This document shows positions 7,672 to 14,965 of a DNA stretch of 33,717 nucleotides, piece after piece (within the stretch, counting starts at the first letter, position 1; every line of letters starts with the position of its first letter). A program made the translations under genes and the position numbers. This DNA comes from Proteobacteria bacterium UBA2383. Lineage in GTDB: Bacteria > Pseudomonadota > Gammaproteobacteria > Competibacterales > Competibacteraceae. Below the pieces are notes generated by a model that saw only the letters and a program-made list of their open reading frames with translations, was not told the DNA's origin and searched no databases. The DNA lies in assembly GCA_002343485.1 (NCBI GenBank), contig DDST01000015.1:40689-74405 (forward strand), given 5' to 3'.

Positions 7672-7693
7672 CCTCTCTTTATCGAAAGAGGGG
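7672..7693. repeat. Hairpin element upstream of rnfA
   Basis: Arms CCTCTCTTT (7672-7680) and AAAGAGGGG (7685-7693) pair over 9 bp with one G-T pair around a 4-nt ATCG loop. It lies in the 98-nt gap between argF and rnfA on the reverse strand. There is no T-run. It resembles the pyrimidine/purine-armed hairpins at 120-144, 4953-4971 and 31440-31465. Confidence 0.45.
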
Positions 7694-7700
7694 AAAGCTG

Positions 7701-7724
7701 GATTTGACGGGTTTCTGTCAAATC
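7701..7724 (-). terminator. Stem-loop just after argF, possible terminator
   Basis: Perfect 8-bp inverted repeat GATTTGAC (7701-7708) and GTCAAATC (7717-7724), with an 8-nt loop, starting 2 nt past the argF stop. No T-run follows on the reverse strand, so it may be a 3' mRNA-stabilising hairpin rather than an intrinsic terminator. Confidence 0.4.
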
Positions 7725-7725
7725 A

Positions 7726-8646
7726 TCAAGCAGGCGCATTCTCGCCCAGCAGCAGAAATTCCATCAGCGCCTTTTGGGCATGCAAACGGTTCTCGGCCTG
7801 ATCCCATACCCGGCTTTGCGGTCCGTCGATGACCTCAGCGCTGACTTCTTCGCCTCGATGGGCGGGTAGACAATGCAGAAAAAGGGCATCGGGCTTAGCT
7901 TGAGCCATGATTTCAGCGGTCACCTGATACGGTGAAAAATCGCGCTGCCGCCGCTGTTGCTGCTCTTCCTTGCCCATGCTCGACCACACATCGGTCGTCA
8001 CCAAATCGGCATCGCGCGCTGCAAGCAATGGATCGCGCAACAAAACCACCCGCCCCGCGGCGCGTTGCAGCAATTCAGCATCTGGCTCATAACCCGGCGG
8101 AACCGCAATGCGCAGCTGAAAATCACATTGACAAGCGGCACTGAGATAACTGTTACACATATTATTACCGTCGCCAATCCAAGCCACGGTTCGACCCTGA
8201 ATCCCCCCGCGTTGTTCGATGAACGTTTGCAGATCCGCCAACAATTGGCAGGGGTGATTGTAATCGGTCAATCCATTGATCACCGGCACAGTCGAGTATT
8301 CAGCAAACCGCTCAATACTGGCATGCGCAAAGGTGCGGATCATCATCAGGTCGACCATGCTCGACAGCACCCGGGCGGTATCCTCGACCGGTTCACCTCG
8401 ACCCAGTTGAGTATCGCGCGGCGACAGGAAAATTGCACTGCCGCCAAGCTGCGCTATGCCCGCCTCGAAGGAGACCCGGGTGCGCGTCGATGCTTTCTCA
8501 AAGATCATGCCCAATACTTTACCCGGAAACGGCGCGTAGTATTCTCCACGCTGGCGCAACATCTTGAGTTCATGAGCGCGCCGCAGGATCTGCTGCAATT
8601 CCGCCGGCGTTAGGTCAAACAAGCTGAGAAAATGGCGTGTTTTCAT
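7726..8646 (-). CDS. argF: Ornithine carbamoyltransferase, anabolic
   Basis: Cytoplasmic enzyme of arginine synthesis that makes citrulline from ornithine and carbamoyl phosphate. It has 306 residues, the usual length. The carbamoyl-phosphate motif STRTR is at 53-57, HPCQ at 131-134 and the ornithine-side HCLPAHRGEEV at 258-268, so all catalytic landmarks are present. The start is ATG at 8646, since 'MKTRHFLSL' matches the family N-terminus. No good Shine-Dalgarno is seen, and a TATAAT string overlaps the start codon. It lies 98 nt upstream of rnfA on the same strand but is separated from it by two hairpins, so joint transcription is uncertain. Confidence 0.97.
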   Translation of the reverse strand: MKTRHFLSLFDLTPAELQQILRRAHELKMLRQRGEYYAPFPGKVLGMIFEKASTRTRVSFEAGIAQLGGSAIFLSPRDTQLGRGEPVEDTARVLSSMVDLMMIRTFAHASIERFAEYSTVPVINGLTDYNHPCQLLADLQTFIEQRGGIQGRTVAWIGDGNNMCNSYLSAACQCDFQLRIAVPPGYEPDAELLQRAAGRVVLLRDPLLAARDADLVTTDVWSSMGKEEQQQRRQRDFSPYQVTAEIMAQAKPDALFLHCLPAHRGEEVSAEVIDGPQSRVWDQAENRLHAQKALMEFLLLGENAPA

Positions 8647-8700
8647 TATAAGGATTTCGCTGCAAAGCCGGATGACCGGTTATGCTCAATGGTTGCAAAC

Positions 8701-8747
8701 CGGCTTGCGGAAGGTACGCCTTTCCGGGACGAACCGTTCGCAAGCCG
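8701..8747. repeat. Inverted repeat in the argF / Nudix divergent region
   Basis: CGGCTTGCG (8701-8709) and CGCAAGCCG (8739-8747) form a perfect 9-bp inverted repeat. A smaller imperfect GGAAGG/CCTTTCC dyad lies inside the 29-nt loop. It sits between the divergent argF and Nudix start codons. It could be a REP-like element or a regulatory site; no known operator was recognised. Confidence 0.4.
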
Positions 8748-8878
8748 TTCTCCAAAATCAAAACGGCAGCGGTAGCGGCTGCCGTAGTAAAATTATAGAT
8801 CATGATCTCAACAGAATCGCACCGGCGCTGCTGCCGCTAATAAAAGCACATTCACCACGACAGGATGGGTCCCCCACT

Positions 8879-9370
8879 ATGCAAATCCACTTTTGTCCCC
8901 AATGCGGCAATCCATTGCAAACTACGGAAGTGGCTGGTCAGGCCCGGCAACGCTGTAGCGGACCTGACTGCTCTTATATCCACTGGGATAATCCGATCCC
9001 AGTGGTCGCGGCTATCGTCGAAGTGGACGGTGCGGTGATTCTGGCCCGCAACCACGGCTGGCCAGAGAAGATGTTCGGCCTGATTACCGGCTTTTTGGAA
9101 AAAGGCGAAACACCCGATGCAGCCGTGCTGCGCGAAGTACAGGAAGAACTGGGCCTGAACGCCAAAACTGCACACTTTATTGGCTATTACCCTTTCTTCG
9201 AGATGAATCAGTTGTTGCTAGCCTTCCATGTGCCGGCCAGCGGTGAAATCCAGCTTGGTGAGGAGCTGGCCGGCATCAAACGGGTACCGGTCGAGCGGTT
9301 AAAACCCTGGACCATTGGCACCGGCCCCGCCGTTCGCGATTGGCTGGCGAGCCGCAGATCAACCTCCTGA
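8879..9370 (+). CDS. Nudix hydrolase with N-terminal zinc ribbon
   Basis: A 163-residue protein of the Nudix superfamily, which hydrolyses nucleoside diphosphates linked to another group. The N-terminus has a four-Cys zinc ribbon (C6, C9, C26, C31). The Nudix box is complete at 71-92: G71, GE at 76-77, R85-E86, E89-E90 and G92. The SQPWPFP motif of NADH pyrophosphatase (NudC) is not present, so the substrate cannot be named. The start chosen is ATG at 8879, directly before the zinc ribbon. An extension back to 8672 in the same frame would run through the inverted repeat and adds no recognisable domain. The gene ends 36 nt from the convergent ABC ATPase gene. Confidence 0.88.
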   Translation: MQIHFCPQCGNPLQTTEVAGQARQRCSGPDCSYIHWDNPIPVVAAIVEVDGAVILARNHGWPEKMFGLITGFLEKGETPDAAVLREVQEELGLNAKTAHFIGYYPFFEMNQLLLAFHVPASGEIQLGEELAGIKRVPVERLKPWTIGTGPAVRDWLASRRSTS

Positions 9371-9406
9371 GCCAGAGCCTATGTGCCAAGACACCTGCGT
9401 TGGAGG

Positions 9407-10090
9407 TCACATCATCGAATCGGCCACCAATCGCCCATCGTGCAATTCGATAACCCGATTAACGCAACTCGCGGCAAACACCAAGGGATCGTGGCTGCTG
9501 ATCAACACGGTGCGGCCCTGAACGGCCAGCGTATCGAATAGCGCCAATACTTCCTGCGACAGCGCACTGTCAAGATTTGCGGTTGGCTCGTCAGCAATCA
9601 CCGTTGCCGGATTATTGATCAGGGCGCGCGCCAGGGCGGTGCGTTGCGCCTCGCCACCGGACAGCCATTCAACCCGGCTGGTGGCTTTTTCGCCCAACCC
9701 GAAGCGATCTAACAACGCGCGCGCCGCTTTAACCAGTTCCGGGTAAGGCCGGCCCAGCGGATAGGCGGGCAGCATCACGTTCTCCAGAACACTCAAGCCC
9801 CGGATCAGGTTGAATTGCTGAAATACGAAGCCGAAGTGATGCCTCCGGACCTCGGTCAAAAAGCGCTCCGGCAGGTTGGAAAGCAAGCGTCCATCCAGGG
9901 TAATCCGCCCGCTCGTCGGTCGCGCCAACCCCCCAACCACGGTCAGCAACGTGGTTTTACCAGAACCACTGGGTCCCTTGAATACAGTGATACCGCCGCG
10001 ATCCACAGTTAGACTGATCTCATGCAGCGCCCGGCACTCGTTGGGCTGATCCTGATGGAAAATCTTACTAACGGCAACCAGTTCAATCAT
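9407..10090 (-). CDS. ABC transporter ATP-binding protein, LolD/MacB-like
   Basis: A 227-residue ATPase subunit with every ABC motif: Walker A GPSGSGKT (39-46), Q-loop near Q91, signature LSGGE (143-147), Walker B ending at E168 (VIADE) and H-loop H200. The sequence class, with 'FVFQQFNLI' and 'SSHDP', is that of the LolD/MacB/FtsE group, which works with a MacB/FtsX-type permease in extrusion or lipoprotein release. No permease lies in the window: on this strand the next gene upstream is a CBS protein, and downstream is the convergent Nudix gene. The partner and substrate are therefore unknown. No good ribosome binding site precedes the ATG at 10090. Confidence 0.9.
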   Translation of the reverse strand: MIELVAVSKIFHQDQPNECRALHEISLTVDRGGITVFKGPSGSGKTTLLTVVGGLARPTSGRITLDGRLLSNLPERFLTEVRRHHFGFVFQQFNLIRGLSVLENVMLPAYPLGRPYPELVKAARALLDRFGLGEKATSRVEWLSGGEAQRTALARALINNPATVIADEPTANLDSALSQEVLALFDTLAVQGRTVLISSHDPLVFAASCVNRVIELHDGRLVADSMM

Positions 10091-10115
10091 TCAAGGCACA
10101 AATCAGCGAGATGGT

Positions 10116-10166
10116 GCCGGCTTCCAGCCGGCTTTAAAGACCGGCAGCCCGCTTTGAAAGCGGGCT
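10116..10166. repeat. Pair of related hairpins between the CBS and ABC genes
   Basis: GCCGGC occurs at 10116-10121 and 10127-10132, and GCCGG...CCGGC with an inner CTTT/AAAG spans 10127-10145. AGCCCGCTTT (10146-10155) and AAAGCGGGCT (10157-10166) form a perfect 10-bp inverted repeat. The last arm overlaps the CBS stop codon. Both larger hairpins are built as GC arm plus CTTT/AAAG core, so they look like two copies of one REP-type palindrome. No T-run follows, so read-through into the ABC gene is possible. Confidence 0.5.
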
Positions 10167-10593
10167 AGAACCGGAATCGCCGGAGAATGGTGAGCGAGGA
10201 CAGAGAACCGACCAACTTGCGATCCGCATCTACCACCGGCAGCCGGATATACCCCTCCGACAATAACCGTAGTGCATCCGACAATGGCGCTTCCGGCTCA
10301 ACCACTGGGTGAGGGGCTGCGAAATCGCCCACCTTGCAGTGCAAATGAGGAATCAGCCGGTTATCAACATCCTCAGCAGACTCATTCTCCGCATCGTCCG
10401 GAAGCTGTGGATTGGGAGGCAACAGCATCTTGGAGAACATAAACGAATTAATCGTCCCGATAAATTCAAGCCGGTCGTTGACCACCATCAGATCCTGCAT
10501 GTGTTTGCGAATCATGAGCGACACAGCCTCCGATAGCGGCGCAGTATCAAGCACATAAGTCGGCGCGGACACCATGTAATGTTTACACTTCAT
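10165..10593 (-). CDS. CBS-domain pair protein
   Basis: A 142-residue protein made of two CBS motifs and little else: the first about residues 8-55 ('APLSEAVSLMIRKHMQDLMVV') and the second about 88-142 ('APLSDALRLLSEGYIRLPVVD' to 'LRRFRF'). They are joined by an acidic linker (about 64-77). CBS pairs bind adenosyl nucleotides and act as energy or redox sensors; a stand-alone pair usually acts through a partner, which is not evident. The ATG at 10593 has a good AGGAG about 9 nt upstream. It lies 74 nt before the ABC ATPase gene on the same strand. Confidence 0.88.
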   Translation of the reverse strand: MKCKHYMVSAPTYVLDTAPLSEAVSLMIRKHMQDLMVVNDRLEFIGTINSFMFSKMLLPPNPQLPDDAENESAEDVDNRLIPHLHCKVGDFAAPHPVVEPEAPLSDALRLLSEGYIRLPVVDADRKLVGSLSSLTILRRFRF

Positions 10594-11035
10594 CTTTGGG
10601 TCTCTCCTGGTGATGTTCCATAAAAGAGCGTTCTCTGCCTTATTCTAAGGCAGGGTCACGGGATGCAACGCGATCATCGCGGCGCCCGCCCGGTTTCAGA
10701 CTTCCTCCACGGGATACCCGAGAATTGTCCGTTTCGCGACGCCTCAGTAAGGTATTATTAATCAATTGGGTGCAACCTGCCCATGATCATGCGCTTTTGA
10801 GCTCCATCTTGTTCATCATTTTGTGCCGTTAAATCTCATCGTCCAGCCAGATTGATTTGCAATCCGACCATCCGTATCCGGGTGTACTAACGGGCTGACT
10901 TTGATGATTGCGGCATGTTGGACAAAGGGCGTGTTTTTTGCTGGCCTTAGTCGCTACATCGGTGACCGGCCACCACTGCAATGCCGTCTATATGGGTAAA
11001 CGGCGCTGAAATCCGACTATCTCCTGGAGAACTCT
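10594..11035. other. Divergent intergenic region between the CBS gene and hppA
   Basis: This 442-nt stretch separates the leftward CBS gene from the rightward hppA and must hold promoters for both. A dyad at 10635-10653 is the only clear structure. GGAG at about 11026 serves hppA. No open frame with coding character and no convincing -35/-10 pair with 16-18 nt spacing was found. No riboswitch fold was recognised. Confidence 0.4.
10635..10653. promoter_or_regulatory. Perfect dyad upstream of the CBS gene
   Basis: CTGCCTTA (10635-10642) and TAAGGCAG (10646-10653) form an 8-bp perfect inverted repeat around TTC, 42 nt upstream of the CBS start. On the reverse strand it contains TAGAAT, a 5-of-6 match to a -10 box, with a TTGCAT 15 nt further upstream. 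It could therefore be an operator lying over a promoter, or the 5' hairpin of the transcript. Confidence 0.35.
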
Positions 11036-13072
11036 ATGGTCTTGGGAATCATATCACTACTGGCGGGCTTGCTCGGGCTGGCTGCCGCTATGATGCTCTA
11101 CAAAGGAATCGTCCGCCAATCCACCGGTGATGCGGTGATGACCGCAATCTCCGATGAGATTCACCTGGGGGCAATGACCTATTTAAAGGCACAGTATTTC
11201 AAGATTGCCATTTTTGCCCTGGTGATCGCTATTCTACTGTCGGTCCAATACGGCTTCGGCACCAGTCTAGCCTTCCTGCTGGGAGCGGTGACGTCGGGGC
11301 TGGCCGGTCTGATCGGGATGTACGCCGCGACCAAGGCCAATGTCCGCGTTACGGCGGCCGCGCGGGAGCATGGCGCTGGACAGGCATTGCTGGTCGCATT
11401 CGACGGCGGTGCGGTGATGGGTCTGGCGGTCGCCAGCTTCGGGTTACTGGGGTTAGGTCTGCTTTATAGCGGCCTGGCTTCCAGTCTCGCAGTCGATCCA
11501 CACTCAATATCCGTGGTCTGGGGCTTTTCGATGGGCGCTTCATCCATTGCGTTGTTTGCCCGGGTCGGCGGCGGCATTTTCACCAAGGCCGCGGATGTCG
11601 GCTCGGACCTGGTCGGCAAAGTCGAGGCTGGCATCCCCGAGGACGATCCGCGTAATCCAGGCGTGATCGCTGACAATGTGGGCGACAACGTCGGCGACAT
11701 TGCCGGCATGGGCGCCGATATCTTTGAATCTTACGTCGGAGCGATGGTCGCCTCGATTACCCTTGCGGCAACCATCACAACCGCTGAATTGACTCAATAT
11801 TTCGGCGACGATGTCAGCCGCTCCATGTTGCTAGCGCTGCCGTTAACGCTGGCAGTGATTGGCTTGTTATCTTCACTGGTTGGCATTTACGGCATGAACA
11901 TGTTCAAGAAGCATGGACCGGAGCAGGCGCTGGCGATCTCCGAAACCAGCGCTGCGGTGGTGTTCCTGGTGCTGACCCTGTTGACTATGCTGGTGTTTGG
12001 CTATGGCTGGCCGCTATTCTTCGCTATTCTGGCTGGAAATTTAGCAGGCGTGGCTATTGGCCGGGCCGCTTGGTACTACACTTCATCCAAGCCGGTCACA
12101 CGGATCGCCCAGTCCTGCAAGACTGGCCCGGCAACCAATATCATCACTGGATTGGCCGTGGGCCTGGAAAGCTGTGCAGTGCCAATACTGATCATCGTAT
12201 TGACGATTTTCGTGGCCCACCAGACCGCTGGCCAATACGGGATCGCCATTGCCGCCGTCGGCATGCTCGCCACTGCTGGCGTGACTATGACCATCGACGC
12301 ATCCGGCCCGATCTCCGACAATGCCGGCGGTATCGCCGAGATGTCCCATCAACCGCCGGAAGTGCGAGCGATCACCGATGAACTGGACGCCATCGGCAAT
12401 ACCACCGCTGCCACTGGCAAGGGTTTCGCCATCGGCTCGGCAGCGTTGACCGCCTTGGCGCTGTTCGTCTCCTATAAGCAGGCCGTCGAATTAAAGATGG
12501 GCCAACCTATGCCCATGGAAATCACTGATCCCCAGGTCATCATCGGCGCACTGCTGGGTAGCATGGTAATCCTGCTCGCAGCGGCCATGACCATGAGTTC
12601 GGTGGGCCGGGCGGCCATGGAGATGGTAACTGAGATTCGCCGTCAATTCCGCGAAATTCCTGGTTTGCTGCAAGGCACCGCCAAGCCGGATACTGCGCGC
12701 TGCGTGATGATTTCCACCGACGCTGCATTGCGAGAGATGATCCCACCAGGAGTGCTCGCTATCATCTCACCGGTCATTGTCGGCTTCTTCTTCGGACCAG
12801 TAGCGCTAGGCGGTATGTTACTAGGCGCTTTGCTCACCGGTATGACTATGGCGTTATTAATGTCCAACGCCGGTGGTGCATGGGATAACGCCAAGAAAGC
12901 GATCGAGGCCGGTAAGCTGGAAGGCGAACGCAAGGGCAGCGACGCGCATGCAGCCGCAGTGATCGGCGATACTGTAGGCGATCCTTTCAAGGATACCAGC
13001 GGTCCAGCGATGAATATCCTGGTTAAGTTACTATCCATCGTGTCACTAATCCTGGTGCCATTCATCATCTGA
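11036..13072 (+). CDS. hppA: Membrane-bound ion-translocating pyrophosphatase, K+-dependent type
   Basis: A 678-residue, about 16-helix membrane pump that hydrolyses cytoplasmic pyrophosphate to move H+ or Na+ out of the cell. The substrate-binding motif DVGSDLVGKVE is at 187-197 and the acidic block 'DNVGDNVGDIAGMGAD' at 213-228. The second acidic block (GDTVGDPFKDTSGP) is at 644-657. The K+-dependence determinant after GNTT has Ala458 and Gly461, where K+-independent enzymes have Lys and usually Thr, so this should be a K+-dependent enzyme. Glu231 follows 'ADIF', the Glu position seen in many bacterial Na+- and H+-pumping forms, so the ion cannot be decided by eye. The ATG at 11036 has GGAG about 6 nt upstream. 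Confidence 0.97.
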   Translation: MVLGIISLLAGLLGLAAAMMLYKGIVRQSTGDAVMTAISDEIHLGAMTYLKAQYFKIAIFALVIAILLSVQYGFGTSLAFLLGAVTSGLAGLIGMYAATKANVRVTAAAREHGAGQALLVAFDGGAVMGLAVASFGLLGLGLLYSGLASSLAVDPHSISVVWGFSMGASSIALFARVGGGIFTKAADVGSDLVGKVEAGIPEDDPRNPGVIADNVGDNVGDIAGMGADIFESYVGAMVASITLAATITTAELTQYFGDDVSRSMLLALPLTLAVIGLLSSLVGIYGMNMFKKHGPEQALAISETSAAVVFLVLTLLTMLVFGYGWPLFFAILAGNLAGVAIGRAAWYYTSSKPVTRIAQSCKTGPATNIITGLAVGLESCAVPILIIVLTIFVAHQTAGQYGIAIAAVGMLATAGVTMTIDASGPISDNAGGIAEMSHQPPEVRAITDELDAIGNTTAATGKGFAIGSAALTALALFVSYKQAVELKMGQPMPMEITDPQVIIGALLGSMVILLAAAMTMSSVGRAAMEMVTEIRRQFREIPGLLQGTAKPDTARCVMISTDAALREMIPPGVLAIISPVIVGFFFGPVALGGMLLGALLTGMTMALLMSNAGGAWDNAKKAIEAGKLEGERKGSDAHAAAVIGDTVGDPFKDTSGPAMNILVKLLSIVSLILVPFII

Positions 13073-13147
13073 ACCATAAACCGGTTCCAACACGGTTAGG
13101 CTGGCCGGCGCGTCATTTTGCTCCGGTCAGCCACCGGGCAGCTCGCC

Positions 13148-13756
13148 ATGACCATTCCCACGAAACCTTATTCGGAAGCTTGTGAACAGAACCGGGAACC
13201 CATTCTTGCGGTACTTCGCGAGGTTTTCACTGAACCGGGCCTGATTCTAGAAATTGGCGCTGGCACCGGCCAGCATGCCGTCCACTTCGCCCGGCAATTG
13301 CCGCATCTCATCTGGCAACCAACCGATGTAGCCGCGCACCTCCTGGGTATCCATCTCTGGATTACTGAGGCGAATCTACCAAATTTGCGTTCACCGCTGG
13401 AACTGGATGTTTGTCACAACCCATGGCCGGTTGCACACGCGGTTGGCGTGTTTTCGGCAAACACCACGCATATCATGGCCTGGCCGATGGTAGAATGCCT
13501 GTTCCGAGGTGCAGGTCAACTCCTGGAATCTGGCGGCGGTGGGGTCTTTTGCTTGTATGGACCCTTCAACTACAACGGTCATTACACCAGCGCCAGCAAC
13601 GCCGGGTTCGATAGCTGGCTACGAATGCGCGACCCTGATAGCGGTATTCGCGACTTTGCTGATCTTGACCAACTGGCCAGCGCTAACGGATTGCGCCTGT
13701 TGCATGATTATGCCATGCCGGTAAACAACCGCATCCTAGTCTGGACTCAAGGTTAA
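13148..13756 (+). CDS. DUF938 family SAM-dependent methyltransferase-like protein
   Basis: A 202-residue protein of the DUF938 family, whose fold is a class I S-adenosylmethionine-dependent methyltransferase. The SAM-binding motif EIGAGTGQHAVHFA is at 35-48, after the family start 'KPYSEACEQNREPIL'. Further landmarks are 'FSANTTHIMAWPMVE' and 'GPFNYNGHYTS'. The substrate is unknown. The start is ATG at 13148; a TTG extension to 13118 adds residues not seen in the family. It lies 75 nt downstream of hppA on the same strand. Confidence 0.88.
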   Translation: MTIPTKPYSEACEQNREPILAVLREVFTEPGLILEIGAGTGQHAVHFARQLPHLIWQPTDVAAHLLGIHLWITEANLPNLRSPLELDVCHNPWPVAHAVGVFSANTTHIMAWPMVECLFRGAGQLLESGGGGVFCLYGPFNYNGHYTSASNAGFDSWLRMRDPDSGIRDFADLDQLASANGLRLLHDYAMPVNNRILVWTQG

Positions 13757-13770
13757 CTTTCTAAAGAGAC

Positions 13771-13791
13771 CTGTCACCTGTCACCTGTCAC
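13771..13791. repeat. Three tandem copies of CTGTCAC
   Basis: A 7-nt unit is repeated exactly three times in the 54-nt gap between the convergent DUF938 and HAD genes. It is a short slippage-prone tract with no known function. Confidence 0.7.
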
Positions 13792-13810
13792 CCGAATAGG
13801 AGTCTGATAG

Positions 13811-14497
13811 CTATTCCAATAGCTTGGCGAACCGGGCCGGTAACTCATCCAGACTGCTCACCACAATATCCGGTTCGACTTCCCAGGGATCAAACACCAT
13901 ATCTGACTGGCGTTTGACCCAAACGGCGCGCAGACCCGCAGCCTTCGCGCCAATCACATCCCAGGCATTGCTGGATACGAGCCAGGTTTCGTTCGGTGCC
14001 TGTCCCGTCCTCCGGGCCAGATAGGCGTAGACTTCCGGATCGGGTTTGAAGGTGCGTAAGTCGTCCACGCTGACCACATCCTCCAGCAAAGGCAACACGC
14101 CAGCATTGGTCAACAACGCTCGAATGCTGGCCTCCACGCCATTTGAGAACGCCACTAAGCGTAACCCTTGCGCTTTGAGCGTAGCCAAGCTTACGGCAAC
14201 TTCCGGAAACATTGGCAGATAAAGATAGGCTTCTAGCAATCGATCCTGGTCAGATTCCGGAAGCTCGCAGCACAGGGTCTGCTGGGTGTAGCGCAACGCT
14301 TGCCGGGTGCAGACATCAAAATCAGCATACCGTCGCATCAGACCACGCCGGAACGAATATTCCAGTTGCTTGGTTCGCCATACACTAGCGAATTGAATCG
14401 CCTGCTCACCGGCCAAAGCGCGCAGCGGTTCGGCCAACGCCAGCGGGTCCACCAGCGTGCCATAAACATCAAATCCCAAGGCATATGTCTTTTCCAT
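13811..14497 (-). CDS. HAD hydrolase, (S)-2-haloacid dehalogenase type II-like
   Basis: A 228-residue cytoplasmic hydrolase of the haloacid dehalogenase superfamily. The nucleophile motif is DVYGTLVD, with Asp10 as the expected covalent residue. Motif II is S118-N119 (AFSNG), motif III is Lys151 (TFKPD), and motif IV is 'SSNAWDVIGAKAAG' with S176-N177 and D180. This pattern is that of type II 2-haloacid dehalogenases, but many such homologues act on other substrates. The start is ATG at 14497 with GGAG 9 nt upstream; the in-frame TTG at 14503 sits too close to that site. DUF423 and DUF4124 genes lie upstream on the same strand. Confidence 0.88.
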   Translation of the reverse strand: MEKTYALGFDVYGTLVDPLALAEPLRALAGEQAIQFASVWRTKQLEYSFRRGLMRRYADFDVCTRQALRYTQQTLCCELPESDQDRLLEAYLYLPMFPEVAVSLATLKAQGLRLVAFSNGVEASIRALLTNAGVLPLLEDVVSVDDLRTFKPDPEVYAYLARRTGQAPNETWLVSSNAWDVIGAKAAGLRAVWVKRQSDMVFDPWEVEPDIVVSSLDELPARFAKLLE

Positions 14498-14566
14498 GCT
14501 CAACTACTCCACAGAGTCTCATCGTTGACCACGCCGCTCACGACGCGATGCTCCTTTTCCAGTAAA

Positions 14567-14950
14567 TTAATTTGCTCGAACAATTGCGATAGCCAGCAAT
14601 AACCAAGCTGCCAGAAACGCCACGCCGCCAATGGGCGTAATAGCGCCTAGCCAGCGAATACCGCTCAGCGCCAAAGCATACAAGCTGCCTGAAAACAACA
14701 GCAGGCCGCCGGTCATCAAAAGACCTGACCCACGCAGCGCTATTGATTCTGGTAGACGCCACGTCAATAGACCCACGGCTAGCAACCCGAGAGCATGATA
14801 AACATGATAGTGGACGGCAGTTTCGTAAACCGCCATGAGATCCGGCGCTAGCATCTTTTTCAAGGCATGTGCACCGAACGCTCCCATCGCAACTGCGAAT
14901 AACATGCCCACACAGCCCAGTAGCAGAAAGACTTTGGCCCAGACCGGCAT
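14567..14950 (-). CDS. DUF423 family inner-membrane protein (YgdD-like)
   Basis: A 127-residue protein with four hydrophobic helices, about residues 6-27, 47-63, 71-94 and 98-124. It carries the DUF423 hallmark 'GAFGAHALKKML' near residue 23 and 'YHVYHALGLLAVGLL' near 48. The family is widespread and its function unknown. The ATG at 14950 has a GGGGAAA stretch about 5 nt upstream. It starts 15 nt after the DUF4124 gene, so the two are probably co-transcribed. Confidence 0.9.
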   Translation of the reverse strand: MPVWAKVFLLLGCVGMLFAVAMGAFGAHALKKMLAPDLMAVYETAVHYHVYHALGLLAVGLLTWRLPESIALRGSGLLMTGGLLLFSGSLYALALSGIRWLGAITPIGGVAFLAAWLLLAIAIVRAN

Positions 14951-14965
14951 GATCGTTTCCCCTAT

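Noticed and set aside
7672..7724. Classic rho-independent terminators after argF
   Set aside because: Two stems are present but neither is followed by a T-run on the transcribed strand; listed as hairpins or a weak terminator candidate only.
8672..8878. N-terminal extension of the Nudix protein by 69 residues
   Set aside because: It crosses the inverted repeat and has no domain; the protein is complete from the ATG before the zinc ribbon at 8879.
8879..9370. Naming the Nudix gene nudC
   Set aside because: It has a zinc ribbon and Nudix box, but the SQPWPFP motif that marks NADH pyrophosphatases is absent.
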